DNA of 64,000 nt. It comes from Vogesella indigofera. GTDB lineage: Bacteria > Pseudomonadota > Gammaproteobacteria > Burkholderiales > Chromobacteriaceae. A program made the translations under genes and the position numbers. The stretch spans positions 160,507-224,506 of the forward strand of contig NZ_RBID01000017.1 of the NCBI RefSeq assembly GCF_003633895.1, written 5' to 3'. Below, one piece after another: positions 1 to 7,746 of the stretch; the first letter of the stretch is position 1, and each line of letters starts with the position of its first letter. Under the pieces are notes generated by a model. It ran no database searches and was not told the origin of the DNA. It saw only the letters and a program-made list of their open reading frames with translations.

Positions 1-2
1 CT

Positions 3-743
3 CTGCGCAACAAGCTGATCCTGGTGCCGGCGGCGCTGCTGATCAGCGTGGTGGCGCCGTGGCTGATCACGCCGCTGCTGATGCTGGGCGGTGCCTACCT
101 CTGCTTCGAGGGCTTCGAGAAACTGGCGCACCCGTTGCTGCACAGCGCGGCGGAGGATGAGGCGCACCACCAGGCACTGACGGCGGCGCTGAGCGACCCG
201 GCCACCGACATGCTGGCGTTCGAGCGCGACAAGATCAAGGGTGCGATCCGCACCGACTTCATCCTGTCGGCGGAGATCATCGCCATCACGCTGGGTACGG
301 TGGCGGCGGCGCCGTTCCTGTCGCAGCTGACGGTGCTGTCCGGCATCGCGCTGATCATGACCGTCGGCGTCTACGGCCTGGTGGCCGGCATCGTCAAGCT
401 CGACGACGGCGGCCTGTACCTCAAAGGCAAGGACAGCATCGCGCTGCAATGGCTGGGCGCGCTGATGCTCAATGCCGCGCCCTACCTGATGAAGACGCTG
501 GCCATCGTCGGCACCGCCGCGATGTTCATGGTTGGTGGCGGCATCCTCACCCACGGCCTGTCCTTCCTGCACCACGCCATCGAGCAGACCACCGCCATCG
601 CCGGCAACCTGCCGCTGGTGGGGCGCACGCTGGCGCTGCTGACGCCGACGGTGTTGGACGCGTTGACCGGCATCGTCGCCGGGGCGCTGGCGCTGTTGCT
701 GGTGACGGCGGGGCAGCGCGGCTGGCGCCTGGTACGCGGCTGA
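3..743 (+). CDS. DUF808 family inner membrane protein (YedI-like), 5' end outside window
   Basis: The reading frame is open from the window edge, so the start lies upstream and only the last 246 residues are visible. The visible part begins LRNKLILVPAALL and carries the family signature ITPLLMLGGAYLCFEGFEK, followed by HPLLH. Several hydrophobic segments follow (about residues 85-125 and 150-245 of the visible part), as in YedI/DUF808 proteins, which are roughly 300 residues long. The family sits in the inner membrane and its function is unknown. The C-terminus is hydrophobic and ends soon after LLLVTAGQRGWRLV. A GTG at position 24 is an internal codon, not the start, because homologous sequence continues upstream of it. 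Confidence 0.8.
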   Translation: MRNKLILVPAALLISVVAPWLITPLLMLGGAYLCFEGFEKLAHPLLHSAAEDEAHHQALTAALSDPATDMLAFERDKIKGAIRTDFILSAEIIAITLGTVAAAPFLSQLTVLSGIALIMTVGVYGLVAGIVKLDDGGLYLKGKDSIALQWLGALMLNAAPYLMKTLAIVGTAAMFMVGGGILTHGLSFLHHAIEQTTAIAGNLPLVGRTLALLTPTVLDALTGIVAGALALLLVTAGQRGWRLVRG

Positions 744-809
744 ACGACTGAACGGTCACCTCGGCCGGGGCAGGGCGCTCGCCGCCACACCCGGCCGGCC
801 GTGAAAAAG

Positions 810-837
810 TTGAATCCGGCGCGCCCTGATGTAGAAT
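810..837 (+). promoter_or_regulatory. sigma-70-type promoter for the CorC/HlyC-like gene
   Basis: TTGAAT at 810-815 and TAGAAT at 832-837 are separated by 16 bp. Transcription would begin near 844, leaving about a 30-nt leader before the ATG at 875. The call rests on motif match only. Confidence 0.5.
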
Positions 838-874
838 CGGGGCTTCCTTGTTTCCGGGGTGACCCCACAGTCCG

Positions 875-2179
875 ATGGACATATTCATAATTTTCGTGCT
901 GTTCTTCCTGAACGGCATTTTTGCGATGGCGGAAATTGCCATCGTCTCCTCGCGCAAAGTACGCCTGCAGCAGTGGGCAGAAGAAGGACACCGCGGCGCC
1001 ATTGCCGCGCTCAAGCTGGCCGATGAACCGACCCGCTTCCTGTCCACGATCCAGATCGGCATTACCCTGATCGGCATCCTGTCCGGTGCCTTCGGCGAGG
1101 CCGCCATTGCCGACCGCCTGATTCCCTATTTCGCCTCCGTACCGCTGCTGGCCGACATTGCCCGCCCGCTGGCGCTGGGCATCACCGTGCTGCTGATTAC
1201 CTATTTCTCGCTGATCATCGGCGAGCTGGTGCCCAAGCGCATCGGCATGCAGAACCCGGAAGTGCTGGCCACGGTGCTGGCGCCGCCGATGCTGCTGCTG
1301 GCCAGGGCGACGCGGCCGCTGGTGCGCTTCCTCAGCCTGTCCACCGAGACGGTGCTGCGCGTGCTGGGCATCAAGAAGCCGAAAGAGCCGTCGATCACCG
1401 AGGAAGAAATCAAGGTGCTGATGGAGCAGGGCGCGGAAGAGGGCATCTTCGAACGCGCCGAGCAGGAGCTGGTGGAAAACATCTTCAGCCTCGACGAGAA
1501 GAAGGTGGTTTCGATCATGACCCAGCGCAAGGACATTATCGCGCTGGACATCGACGACCCGCTGGAAGACAACCTGCGCATCATCAAGCAGAGCGTGTTC
1601 ACCCGCTACCCGGTGTGCAAGGGCGGTTTCGAGAACGTGCTGGGCATGATCCAGGCCAAGGACCTGCTGCACCGCCTGCTGGACGACAAGTCGGTGACGC
1701 TCACCGAGCTGGTGCGCCCGCCGCTGTACGTGCCGGAGGCGATCAGCCCGATGCAGCTGCTGGAGCAGTTCAAGCGCACGCGCAACCACACCGCGCTGGT
1801 GGTGGACGAGTACGGCGAGATCGAGGGTCTGGTCAGCATCAACGACGTGATGGAGGCGATTGTCGGCGACCTGCCGACCGAGGCCTCCGACAGCGACGAA
1901 GAAATCGTGCAGCGCGACGACGGCAGCTGGCTGGTGGACGGCATGATGTCGCTGGACGACTTCAAGGAGCACTTCGATCTCGACATGATCGAGGGCGAGG
2001 AAACCGGCGACTTCCAGACCGTGGCCGGCTTTGTCATCTACATGCTCGGCCGCGTGCCGGTCACCGCCGACCGCGTGGAGTGGGGCGGTTTCACCTTCGA
2101 GGTGGTGGACATGGACCGCACCCGTGTCGACAAGCTGCTGGTGACGGCACCGCCGCCGGACGCCACGCCGGAAGCGTGA
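875..2179 (+). CDS. CorC/HlyC (CNNM-type) family transporter-like membrane protein with CBS domains
   Basis: The protein has 434 residues. It has an N-terminal DUF21/CNNM transmembrane domain (about 1-190) containing FLNGIFAMAEIAIVSSRK and the conserved IGELVPKRIG motif. A pair of CBS domains follows (about 205-330; note the VVDEYGEIEGLVSINDVME segment). A C-terminal CorC_HlyC domain occupies about 345-425 and ends GGFTFEVVDMDRTRVDKLLV. Proteins of this layout (YtfL, YoaE, CorC relatives) are inner membrane proteins linked to Mg2+/Co2+ or polyamine transport. They are often named 'hemolysin' for historical reasons, and no lytic activity is implied. Length and domain order match the family. 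The gene is monocistronic, between its own promoter and a terminator at 2192-2212. Confidence 0.88.
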   Translation: MDIFIIFVLFFLNGIFAMAEIAIVSSRKVRLQQWAEEGHRGAIAALKLADEPTRFLSTIQIGITLIGILSGAFGEAAIADRLIPYFASVPLLADIARPLALGITVLLITYFSLIIGELVPKRIGMQNPEVLATVLAPPMLLLARATRPLVRFLSLSTETVLRVLGIKKPKEPSITEEEIKVLMEQGAEEGIFERAEQELVENIFSLDEKKVVSIMTQRKDIIALDIDDPLEDNLRIIKQSVFTRYPVCKGGFENVLGMIQAKDLLHRLLDDKSVTLTELVRPPLYVPEAISPMQLLEQFKRTRNHTALVVDEYGEIEGLVSINDVMEAIVGDLPTEASDSDEEIVQRDDGSWLVDGMMSLDDFKEHFDLDMIEGEETGDFQTVAGFVIYMLGRVPVTADRVEWGGFTFEVVDMDRTRVDKLLVTAPPPDATPEA

Positions 2180-2191
2180 GCTGTAGCAAAC

Positions 2192-2212
2192 AACCCCGCC
2201 CTGTGCGGGGTT
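2192..2212 (+). terminator. intrinsic terminator after the CorC/HlyC-like gene
   Basis: AACCCCGC at 2192-2199 pairs with GCGGGGTT at 2205-2212 (8 bp, 5-nt loop), and the following bases are T-rich (TTGTTTTG). Confidence 0.85.
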
Positions 2213-2312
2213 TTGTTTTGCGGCATTGCTTATCGGCAATCCTGCTTTGCGGCGGCAAAAAATGACGATAAAGTTTAACGGTTTTGCAACCATAAACACA
2301 GGATAGAGAGCA

Positions 2313-3641
2313 ATGAAACTGGAAACCCTCGCCGTACACGCCGGCTACAGCCCGGACCCGACCACCAAGGCGGTGGCGGTGCCGCTGTACCAGACCACCA
2401 GCTACGCCTTCGATAGCACCCAGCACGGCGCCGACCTGTTCGATCTCAAGGTGCAGGGCAATATCTACACCCGCATCATGAATCCGACTACCGACGTGCT
2501 GGAAAAGCGCGTGGCGGCGCTGGAAGGCGGCATCGGCGCGCTGGCGGTGGCCTCCGGCATGGCGGCGATCAGCTACGCGATCCAGACCATTGCCGAGGCC
2601 GGCGACAACATCATCGCCACCAGCACCCTGTACGGCGGCACCTACAACCTGTTCGCGCACACCTTCCCGCAGCTGGGCATCACCGTGCGCTTCATCGACC
2701 CGGCGCGGCCGCAGGACATTGCGGCCAACGTTGACGACAAGACCAAGGCCGTGTTCTGCGAATCCATCGGCAACCCGCTGGGCAATGTAGTCGATTTCGG
2801 CGCCTTTGCCGCCGAGGCGCACCGCCACGGCCTGCCGCTGATCGTCGACAACACCGTGCCCTCGCCCTACCTGTGCCGCCCGTTCGAGCACGGCGCCGAC
2901 ATCGTGGTGCACAGCCTGACCAAATACCTCGGCGGCCACGGCGGCAGCATCGGCGGCATCATCGTCGACTCCGGCAAGTTCCCGTGGGGCGAGCACGCCG
3001 AGCGCTTCGTGCGCCTGAACACGCCGGATGTCAGCTACCACGGCGTGAATTATGTGGAAGTCCTGGGCGCCGCCGCCTACATCGCCCGTGCCCGCGTGGT
3101 GCCGCTGCGCAATATGGGCGCCGCCATCTCGCCGTTCAACGCGCACCAGATCCTGCTCGGCATCGAGACGCTGGCGCTGCGCATGGACCGCATCTGCGAC
3201 AACGCACTGAAGGTGGCGAACGCACTGGCCGCGCATCCGGCGGTGGCGTGGGTGGAGTACGCCGGCCGCACCGAGCATCCGCAAAAAGCGCTGGTGGACA
3301 AGTACATGGGCGGCCGCGCCTCCGGCATCCTGTCCTTCGGCATCAAGGGCGGGGTCGAGGCCGGCGGCCGCTTCATCGACGCGCTGCAGCTGGTGACGCG
3401 GCTGGTGAACATCGGCGACGCCAAGTCGCTGGCCTGCCACCCGGCCTCCACTACCCACCGCCAGCTGTCGCCGGAGGAGCAGCTCAAGGCCGGCGTGCGC
3501 CCGGAGATGATCCGGCTGTCGATCGGCATCGAGCATGTCGACGATATCCTCGCCGACATCCGGCATGCTGGTTTGTATCGGGATAAACGCCGCTTCCTCA
3601 GCCGTTTTCGCCTTGTCTCGCGTGAGCGCGCGCGATCATGA
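2313..3641 (+). CDS. metY: O-acetylhomoserine sulfhydrylase (PLP enzyme of methionine synthesis)
   Basis: Member of the Cys/Met-metabolism PLP family; it makes homocysteine from O-acetylhomoserine and sulfide in the cytoplasm. The opening KLETLAVHAGYSPDPTTKAV, the ASGMAAI and TLYGGTYNLF motifs and the PLP-lysine motif HSLTKYLGGHGG (Lys204) are typical. The long insertions fit O-acetylhomoserine sulfhydrylase better than the roughly 380-400-residue cystathionine gamma-synthases. At 442 residues it is longer than the usual 425-430: after DDILADIRHAG the tail is basic (LYRDKRRFLSRFRLVSRERARS) and unlike the usual short Ala-rich end. The ATG at 2313 follows GATAGAGAG. A copy of the window-wide 13-bp word lies inside at 2720-2732, read as AANV. 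MetZ (O-succinylhomoserine-specific) is a less likely alternative. Confidence 0.88.
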   Translation: MKLETLAVHAGYSPDPTTKAVAVPLYQTTSYAFDSTQHGADLFDLKVQGNIYTRIMNPTTDVLEKRVAALEGGIGALAVASGMAAISYAIQTIAEAGDNIIATSTLYGGTYNLFAHTFPQLGITVRFIDPARPQDIAANVDDKTKAVFCESIGNPLGNVVDFGAFAAEAHRHGLPLIVDNTVPSPYLCRPFEHGADIVVHSLTKYLGGHGGSIGGIIVDSGKFPWGEHAERFVRLNTPDVSYHGVNYVEVLGAAAYIARARVVPLRNMGAAISPFNAHQILLGIETLALRMDRICDNALKVANALAAHPAVAWVEYAGRTEHPQKALVDKYMGGRASGILSFGIKGGVEAGGRFIDALQLVTRLVNIGDAKSLACHPASTTHRQLSPEEQLKAGVRPEMIRLSIGIEHVDDILADIRHAGLYRDKRRFLSRFRLVSRERARS

Positions 3642-3665
3642 ACACGCTCTAGCACGGGCTGAACG

Positions 3666-3708
3666 ACACTGCGGCCAACCTTGGTGACAAGGTTGGCCGC
3701 AGTGTTTT
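3666..3708 (+). terminator. terminator built from an inverted pair of the 13-bp repeat
   Basis: An 18-bp perfect stem pairs 3666-3683 with 3688-3705 around the loop GTGA, followed by TTT. Each arm contains the word TGCGGCCAACCTT (3670-3682 forward, 3689-3701 reverse). It ends metY transcription, and it probably also serves the convergent gene that stops at 3742. Confidence 0.88.
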
Positions 3709-3741
3709 GTGAGGTGTGTCAGTGCTTGCTGCGATGCGCGC

Positions 3742-4989
3742 TCAGCGCGGCGCCGCCAGCCACTGCAGCATGCCCTGCGCGGCGGCGCGGCCGCTGGCGA
3801 AGCAGGCGGTGAGCAGGTAGCCGCCGGTCGGCGCCTCCCAGTCCAGCATCTCGCCGGCGACAAACACGCCCGGCAGCGCACGCAGCATCAGCTGCGTGTC
3901 GACGGCGTCGAAGCGCACGCCGCCGGCGCTGCTGATCGCCTCGTCCAGCGGCCGCGCCGCGTGCAGCGTCAGCGGTAGCGCCTTGATCGCGGCGGCGAGG
4001 CGCGCCATGTCGGTGAAACTGTCCTTGTCCAGCAACTCGCGTAGCAGGCCGGCGCGCACGCCGTCGATGCCGCACTGCTTGCGCAGGTGGTTGGCCAGCG
4101 ACGCCGCGCCGCGGCCGCGTTGCAGTTCGGCCAGCAGTCGCGCCGGATCGCGGTCCGGTGCCAGGTCGAGCAGGATGGTGGCGCTGCCGTGGGCGTTGAT
4201 CTCGTCGCGGATGGCGGCGCTGAACGCGTACACCAGATTGCCCTCGATGCCGTGAGCGGACACCACGCACTCGCCGCGGCGAGTCAAAGGTTGGTCGCAG
4301 GCGTCGCGGAAGGTGAGGGCGACGTTCTTCAACGCGCTGCCGGCAAACTTGTCGGCAAAGTGAGGGCTCCACTGCGCGTCGAAGCCGCAGTTGGACGGTT
4401 GCAGCTCAGCCACCGCCACGCCCCTATCCTGCAGCAGCGGCAGCCACTTGCCGTCCGAACCCAGCTTGGCCCAGCTGCCGCCGCCCAGCGCCAGCAGCAC
4501 CGGGTCGGCGTGACGGACGCAGTCGCCGTTCGGGGTGGCAAAGCGCAGCCCGCCGTCGGCGTCCCAGCCCAGCCAGCGGTGGCGCACGTGGATGTGCAGC
4601 CCGGCGTCGCGCAGCCGCGTCAGCCACGCGCGCAGCAGCGGCGCCGCCTTCATCCCGGTGGGGAACACCTTGCCGGAGCTGCCGACGAAAGTGGCGATGC
4701 CGAGGCCGTGCACCCAGTCACGCAGCGCGGTGGCGTCAAAGGCATCGATGATCGGGGTCAGTGCAGCCTCGCGCTGGCCGTAGCGCGCCAGGAACGGCGC
4801 CCGCGGTTCGCTGTGGGTGATGTTCATGCCGCCGACGCCGGCGAGCAGGAACTTGCGCCCGACCGAGGGCATGGCGTCGAACAGTTCGACGTCGGCGCCA
4901 TGTGCAAGCAGGGTTTCGGCGGCGATCAGGCCGGCCGGGCCGCCGCCGATGATGGCAACGCGCGGGCGGGAAGGGGAGGAATCAGGCAT
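3742..4989 (-). CDS. FAD-dependent oxidoreductase, HI0933/BaiN-like (TIGR03862-type) flavoprotein
   Basis: The protein has 415 residues from the ATG at 4989 (MPDSSPSRPRVAIIGGGPAG). An in-frame ATG further upstream at 5067 is less likely because the FAD-binding motif GGGPAG should lie close to the N-terminus. Features are the dinucleotide fold VAIIGGGPAGLIAAE (about 11-25), the GRKFLLAGVGGMNITH segment typical of the HI0933 family, and the C-terminal FAD motif GVFVAGEMLDWEAPTGGY. The family is flavin-dependent and its physiological substrate is mostly unknown. The gene is transcribed alone and leftward, and its 3' end abuts the metY terminator. A copy of the 13-bp repeat lies just upstream of the start at 5006-5018. 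Confidence 0.85.
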   Translation of the reverse strand: MPDSSPSRPRVAIIGGGPAGLIAAETLLAHGADVELFDAMPSVGRKFLLAGVGGMNITHSEPRAPFLARYGQREAALTPIIDAFDATALRDWVHGLGIATFVGSSGKVFPTGMKAAPLLRAWLTRLRDAGLHIHVRHRWLGWDADGGLRFATPNGDCVRHADPVLLALGGGSWAKLGSDGKWLPLLQDRGVAVAELQPSNCGFDAQWSPHFADKFAGSALKNVALTFRDACDQPLTRRGECVVSAHGIEGNLVYAFSAAIRDEINAHGSATILLDLAPDRDPARLLAELQRGRGAASLANHLRKQCGIDGVRAGLLRELLDKDSFTDMARLAAAIKALPLTLHAARPLDEAISSAGGVRFDAVDTQLMLRALPGVFVAGEMLDWEAPTGGYLLTACFASGRAAAQGMLQWLAAPR

Positions 4990-5005
4990 GGTCGGAACGT
5001 CTGCA

Positions 5006-5018
5006 AAGGTTGGCCGCA
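5006..5018 (-). repeat. 13-bp uptake-sequence-like word, intergenic copy
   Basis: AAGGTTGGCCGCA, the reverse complement of TGCGGCCAACCTT, 17 bp upstream of the flavoprotein start codon. Confidence 0.85.
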
Positions 5019-5280
5019 ACGGGAGAGCGGCATTGTACCGAAATGGCGGCCGCCGCAGCAGCCGCATTTCAGCGGCCGCGGGTAGCCAGCCTTGGGCGCT
5101 CTGGCGTGCGGTTTGCCGTGTGGCGGGGCGACGTGGTCTTTTTTATTTTGTCATTTCATGCATACGGCGTTTGCAGATATTCCAAGTGGTTGTTTAAAAT
5201 TGCCGATTGCTCGCCACGCCGGCGAAAGTATTGATTTTTAATTGTTTTGTTGAATTTTTCGAGAATTGAATTTTAAAAAT

Positions 5281-5757
5281 ATGCAGATTGTTTCGGAACG
5301 GAATCCACGTGACACCCGCTTGTGCCCCACCTTGCCGCGTCGCGCCACTGCCATCATCGAGTTGCCCGATGGCGTACTGATGACGGCCTCAGCCAACAGC
5401 CGTTTTTGCCTGCCCGGCGGCGTGTCGCAACGCGGCGAGCTGCGCTCGCAGGCGCTGATCCGCCAGATCCGCGACCAGACCGGCTTGCGCATCAATTCCA
5501 TGCTCTACCTGTTCGATCACATCACCCAGCATAACGCGCACAAGGTGTATCTGGTGATCGCGCAGGGCCAGCCGCGGCTGCAGGAGGGCGGCAGCCGGCT
5601 GACGCTGGTGACGTCGCCGGATGCCGACATGGACATCCATATCGAATCGCGCGCCATCCTGCGCCGCTATGCCAAGCTGCGTGGCGAGGAGGGCGCCAAG
5701 AGCGAGGCGGTGCGCGCCATGCTCAAGCTGGCGCGCTATATCGCCAAGGTGGAGTGA
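5281..5757 (+). CDS. NUDIX-fold protein with degenerate catalytic box
   Basis: The protein has 158 residues. The start chosen is the ATG at 5281; a TTG at 5266 is possible but less likely. The core reads RFCLPGGVSQRGELRSQALI followed by RQIRDQTGLR. This aligns with the NUDIX box Gx5Ex7REUxEExGU (Gly47, Glu53, Arg61, Gly68). However, three of the four conserved glutamates differ: Gln62, Asp65 and Gln66 stand where Glu is expected. Metal-dependent pyrophosphohydrolase activity is therefore doubtful, and the protein may bind rather than hydrolyse nucleotides. Its stop overlaps the start of the next gene (TGATG), so the two are likely translationally coupled. The AT-rich leader at about 5140-5280 differs in composition from its surroundings. 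Confidence 0.6.
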   Translation: MQIVSERNPRDTRLCPTLPRRATAIIELPDGVLMTASANSRFCLPGGVSQRGELRSQALIRQIRDQTGLRINSMLYLFDHITQHNAHKVYLVIAQGQPRLQEGGSRLTLVTSPDADMDIHIESRAILRRYAKLRGEEGAKSEAVRAMLKLARYIAKVE

Positions 5758-6098
5758 TGACGGGCTGGCAGGGGCTGGACGAATTCGGTTTCGATCACGT
5801 ACTGGCGGATACGGCCGGCACGGCGCTGGTGATGTTTGGTCAGCCCGCTTGCGGCGCCTGCCGCGGCTGGTACCAATGGCTGCCACAGTGGCTGGGCAAT
5901 GGCGAGGCGCGGCTGTTTTATGTCGATGTTGCCCGCGCGCAGGCGCTGGCCAACCGTTTCGAGCTGTTCCAGCTGCCGGCCTTCGCGCTGTACCGGCACG
6001 GTGAATTTCACTGCCGCTTTGCCGCGTCATTCCAGGCGGACGCGGTGCGCGCGGCACTGGCGGCCGCGCTGCTGGCCCCGGCCGAGGAAGAGCCGTGA
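5757..6098 (+). CDS. small thioredoxin-like protein with CGAC motif
   Basis: The protein has 113 residues and starts at the ATG that overlaps the previous gene's TGA by one base. The segment LVMFGQPACGACRGWYQWLP has the beta-strand and active-site layout of a thioredoxin fold, with Cys32-Gly-Ala-Cys35. Further on, FELFQLPAFALYRHGEF matches the thioredoxin cis-Pro region and the strand after it. There is no signal peptide, so it should act in the cytoplasm. The coupled NUDIX-like partner suggests the two proteins work together, but the substrate cannot be told from sequence. It could be a thiol-disulfide reductase or a redox-regulated partner protein. Confidence 0.65.
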   Translation: MTGWQGLDEFGFDHVLADTAGTALVMFGQPACGACRGWYQWLPQWLGNGEARLFYVDVARAQALANRFELFQLPAFALYRHGEFHCRFAASFQADAVRAALAAALLAPAEEEP

Positions 6099-6113
6099 GC
6101 CAGGTTGGCGTTT

Positions 6114-6191
6114 AGCGTCGCTAACAACACCTCGCTGCGCACCTGAGCCAAGGCGGCGCAACGCAGGATCAGGGCTTTTGTTAGTGGCGCT
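6114..6191. other. long imperfect inverted repeat between convergent genes
   Basis: The 14-bp arms at 6114-6127 and 6178-6191 pair with two G-U wobbles around a 50-nt loop. A second perfect small palindrome, TTAGCG-T-CGCTAA, overlaps the left arm (6112-6124). It could be a bidirectional terminator, but neither side has a U-tract. Confidence 0.4.
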
Positions 6192-6796
6192 TACTGCACT
6201 TGCGCACTGTCGTCGGCCGGTTTGGCGTCGGCCTGTTGTTCCGCCTGCTGCAGCGCGCGCTGCAGCTCCTCCGGCATCGTTACCAGGCCAAGGCCGGTGG
6301 CACCATTCATCAGCACGAAAGACAGGAACAACGCCACCGGCGCGAACATCAGGGTGCCCAGCAGGATGCGCAGCTTGGTGAGGCCGCTGCCGAAGGACAG
6401 CGCCGATACCAGCAGCCATAGCCCGATCATGCCGATGGTCATGCTGGCCACGCTGGCGACGTCGTCCGGCAGCCAGCTGCTGAGCGGGTCCAGCAGCTGG
6501 ATGGCGCTGGCGGCGACGATGGTGCCGGTCAGCGACGGCACGTCGGCGACACTGGCGCGGCGCAGCCACCACTGCATGAAGCGGCCGTAGAGCAGGGTTT
6601 CCAGCGTGACGTAGACGGTGAAGAACAGGATCACGTTCAGCGGCTCACCCATGCCGGCCGGCGCGCTGGCGGCGGCGACCACCCCCAGCAGCAGCAAGGC
6701 CATCGCCAGGTGTCGGGTCGGGTACTGGTAGTGCGCCAGCGGCTGGAACTGCAGGCGCAGCATGGCCAGCGCGTCGTTGATGAGGGGCAGGTTCAT
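6191..6796 (-). CDS. conserved membrane protein of unknown function
   Basis: The protein has 201 residues. I do not recognise the family. It has about four to five hydrophobic segments: near 28-48 (LAMALLLLGVVAAAS), 52-70 (LNVILFFTVYVTLETLL), 90-105, 118-138 (GMIGLWLLVSALSFG) and 145-170. A polar Gln/Ala-rich tail follows (EELQRALQQAEQQADAKPAD). The ATG is 3 nt downstream of the purU stop, so it is probably co-transcribed with purU. Its N-terminus (LINDALAMLRLQFQPLAHYQ) resembles the start of Yip1-type small membrane proteins, but this is weak. Confidence 0.6.
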   Translation of the reverse strand: MNLPLINDALAMLRLQFQPLAHYQYPTRHLAMALLLLGVVAAASAPAGMGEPLNVILFFTVYVTLETLLYGRFMQWWLRRASVADVPSLTGTIVAASAIQLLDPLSSWLPDDVASVASMTIGMIGLWLLVSALSFGSGLTKLRILLGTLMFAPVALFLSFVLMNGATGLGLVTMPEELQRALQQAEQQADAKPADDSAQVQ

Positions 6797-6799
6797 GGT

Positions 6800-7660
6800 T
6801 CAGTCAAAAATGACGGTCTTGTTGTTGTAGGCCAGGATGCGGTTCTCCAGATGCCAGCGCACCGCGCGCGACAGCACCACCCGCTCCAGGTCGCGGCCTT
6901 TCTGGATCAGGTCGTCGACATCGTCGCGATGCGAGATGCGCATCACTTCCTGTTCGATGATCGGGCCGTCGTCGAGGATCTCTGTCACGTAGTGGCTGGT
7001 GGCGCCGATCAGCTTCACGCCGCGGGCGAAGGCGCGGTGGTAGGGCTTGGCACCGTCGAAGGCCGGCAGGAAGCTGTGATGGATGTTGATCACGCGGTGC
7101 GGGTAGCGCTCGACGAACTTGTGCGACAGCACCTGCATATAGCGCGCGAGCACGATCAGGTCCACCTCGGCGCCTTCCAGTAGCGCCCACTGCTCGGCTT
7201 CGGCCTGTTCCTTGTTGTCCTTGTTCACGCTGATCACGTGGTAGGGGATGCCGTGATACTCGGCCAGACCGCGGCAGTCCTCGTGGTTGGACACGATCAG
7301 CGGGATGTCGCAGTCCAGCTCGCCGATGCGCCAGCGGTGCAACAGGTCGACCAGGCAGTGCTCGTACTTCGACACGAAGATTGCCATCCGCGGCTTGCGC
7401 GACGATAGCGACACTTCCCAGCTCATGTTGTGTTTTTCCGCAATCGGGGCAAAGGCGGCGGCGAAGCTTTCCATCGGCAGGCTGAAGCCGTGCAGGTCCC
7501 ACTGGATCCGCATCAGGAACAGGTTCTCCACCGGGTCCTGGTGCTGGTCGGCGTGCAGGATGTTGGCGTTGTAGGTCAGCAGGAAATTGGCGATGGCCGC
7601 CACCAGTCCCTGGCTGTCGGGGCAGCTGACCAGCAGGGTGGCCGAGTGCTTGTTGCTCAT
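6800..7660 (-). CDS. purU: formyltetrahydrofolate deformylase
   Basis: Hydrolyses 10-formyl-THF to THF and formate, supplying formate for purine synthesis and balancing one-carbon pools. The protein has 286 residues, close to the family length of about 280-290. An N-terminal ACT domain (about 5-80, starting SATLLVSCPDSQGLVAAI) precedes a formyltransferase-like domain. That domain carries LIVLARYMQVLS, the catalytic-site motif INIHHSFLPAF and later GATSHYVTEILDDGPII. The start is the ATG at 7660, preceded by AAAGAGCG, which places the conserved N-terminus correctly; upstream in-frame codons are not family-like. folD, a second folate gene, lies just upstream in the same direction. Confidence 0.95.
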   Translation of the reverse strand: MSNKHSATLLVSCPDSQGLVAAIANFLLTYNANILHADQHQDPVENLFLMRIQWDLHGFSLPMESFAAAFAPIAEKHNMSWEVSLSSRKPRMAIFVSKYEHCLVDLLHRWRIGELDCDIPLIVSNHEDCRGLAEYHGIPYHVISVNKDNKEQAEAEQWALLEGAEVDLIVLARYMQVLSHKFVERYPHRVINIHHSFLPAFDGAKPYHRAFARGVKLIGATSHYVTEILDDGPIIEQEVMRISHRDDVDDLIQKGRDLERVVLSRAVRWHLENRILAYNNKTVIFD

Positions 7661-7746
7661 GGTGCGCTCTTTAGTTATTGGTTTTCGGAAAACAAACGCC
7701 ACAGTCGGCAGGCAGACTGTGGCGTCGAAGCGGATGCGGTCTGCGA

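Noticed and set aside
6114-6191. Possible integron attC site
   Set aside because: The ends do not match RYYYAAC/GTTRRRY, there is no integrase or cassette array, and both neighbours are ordinary genes.
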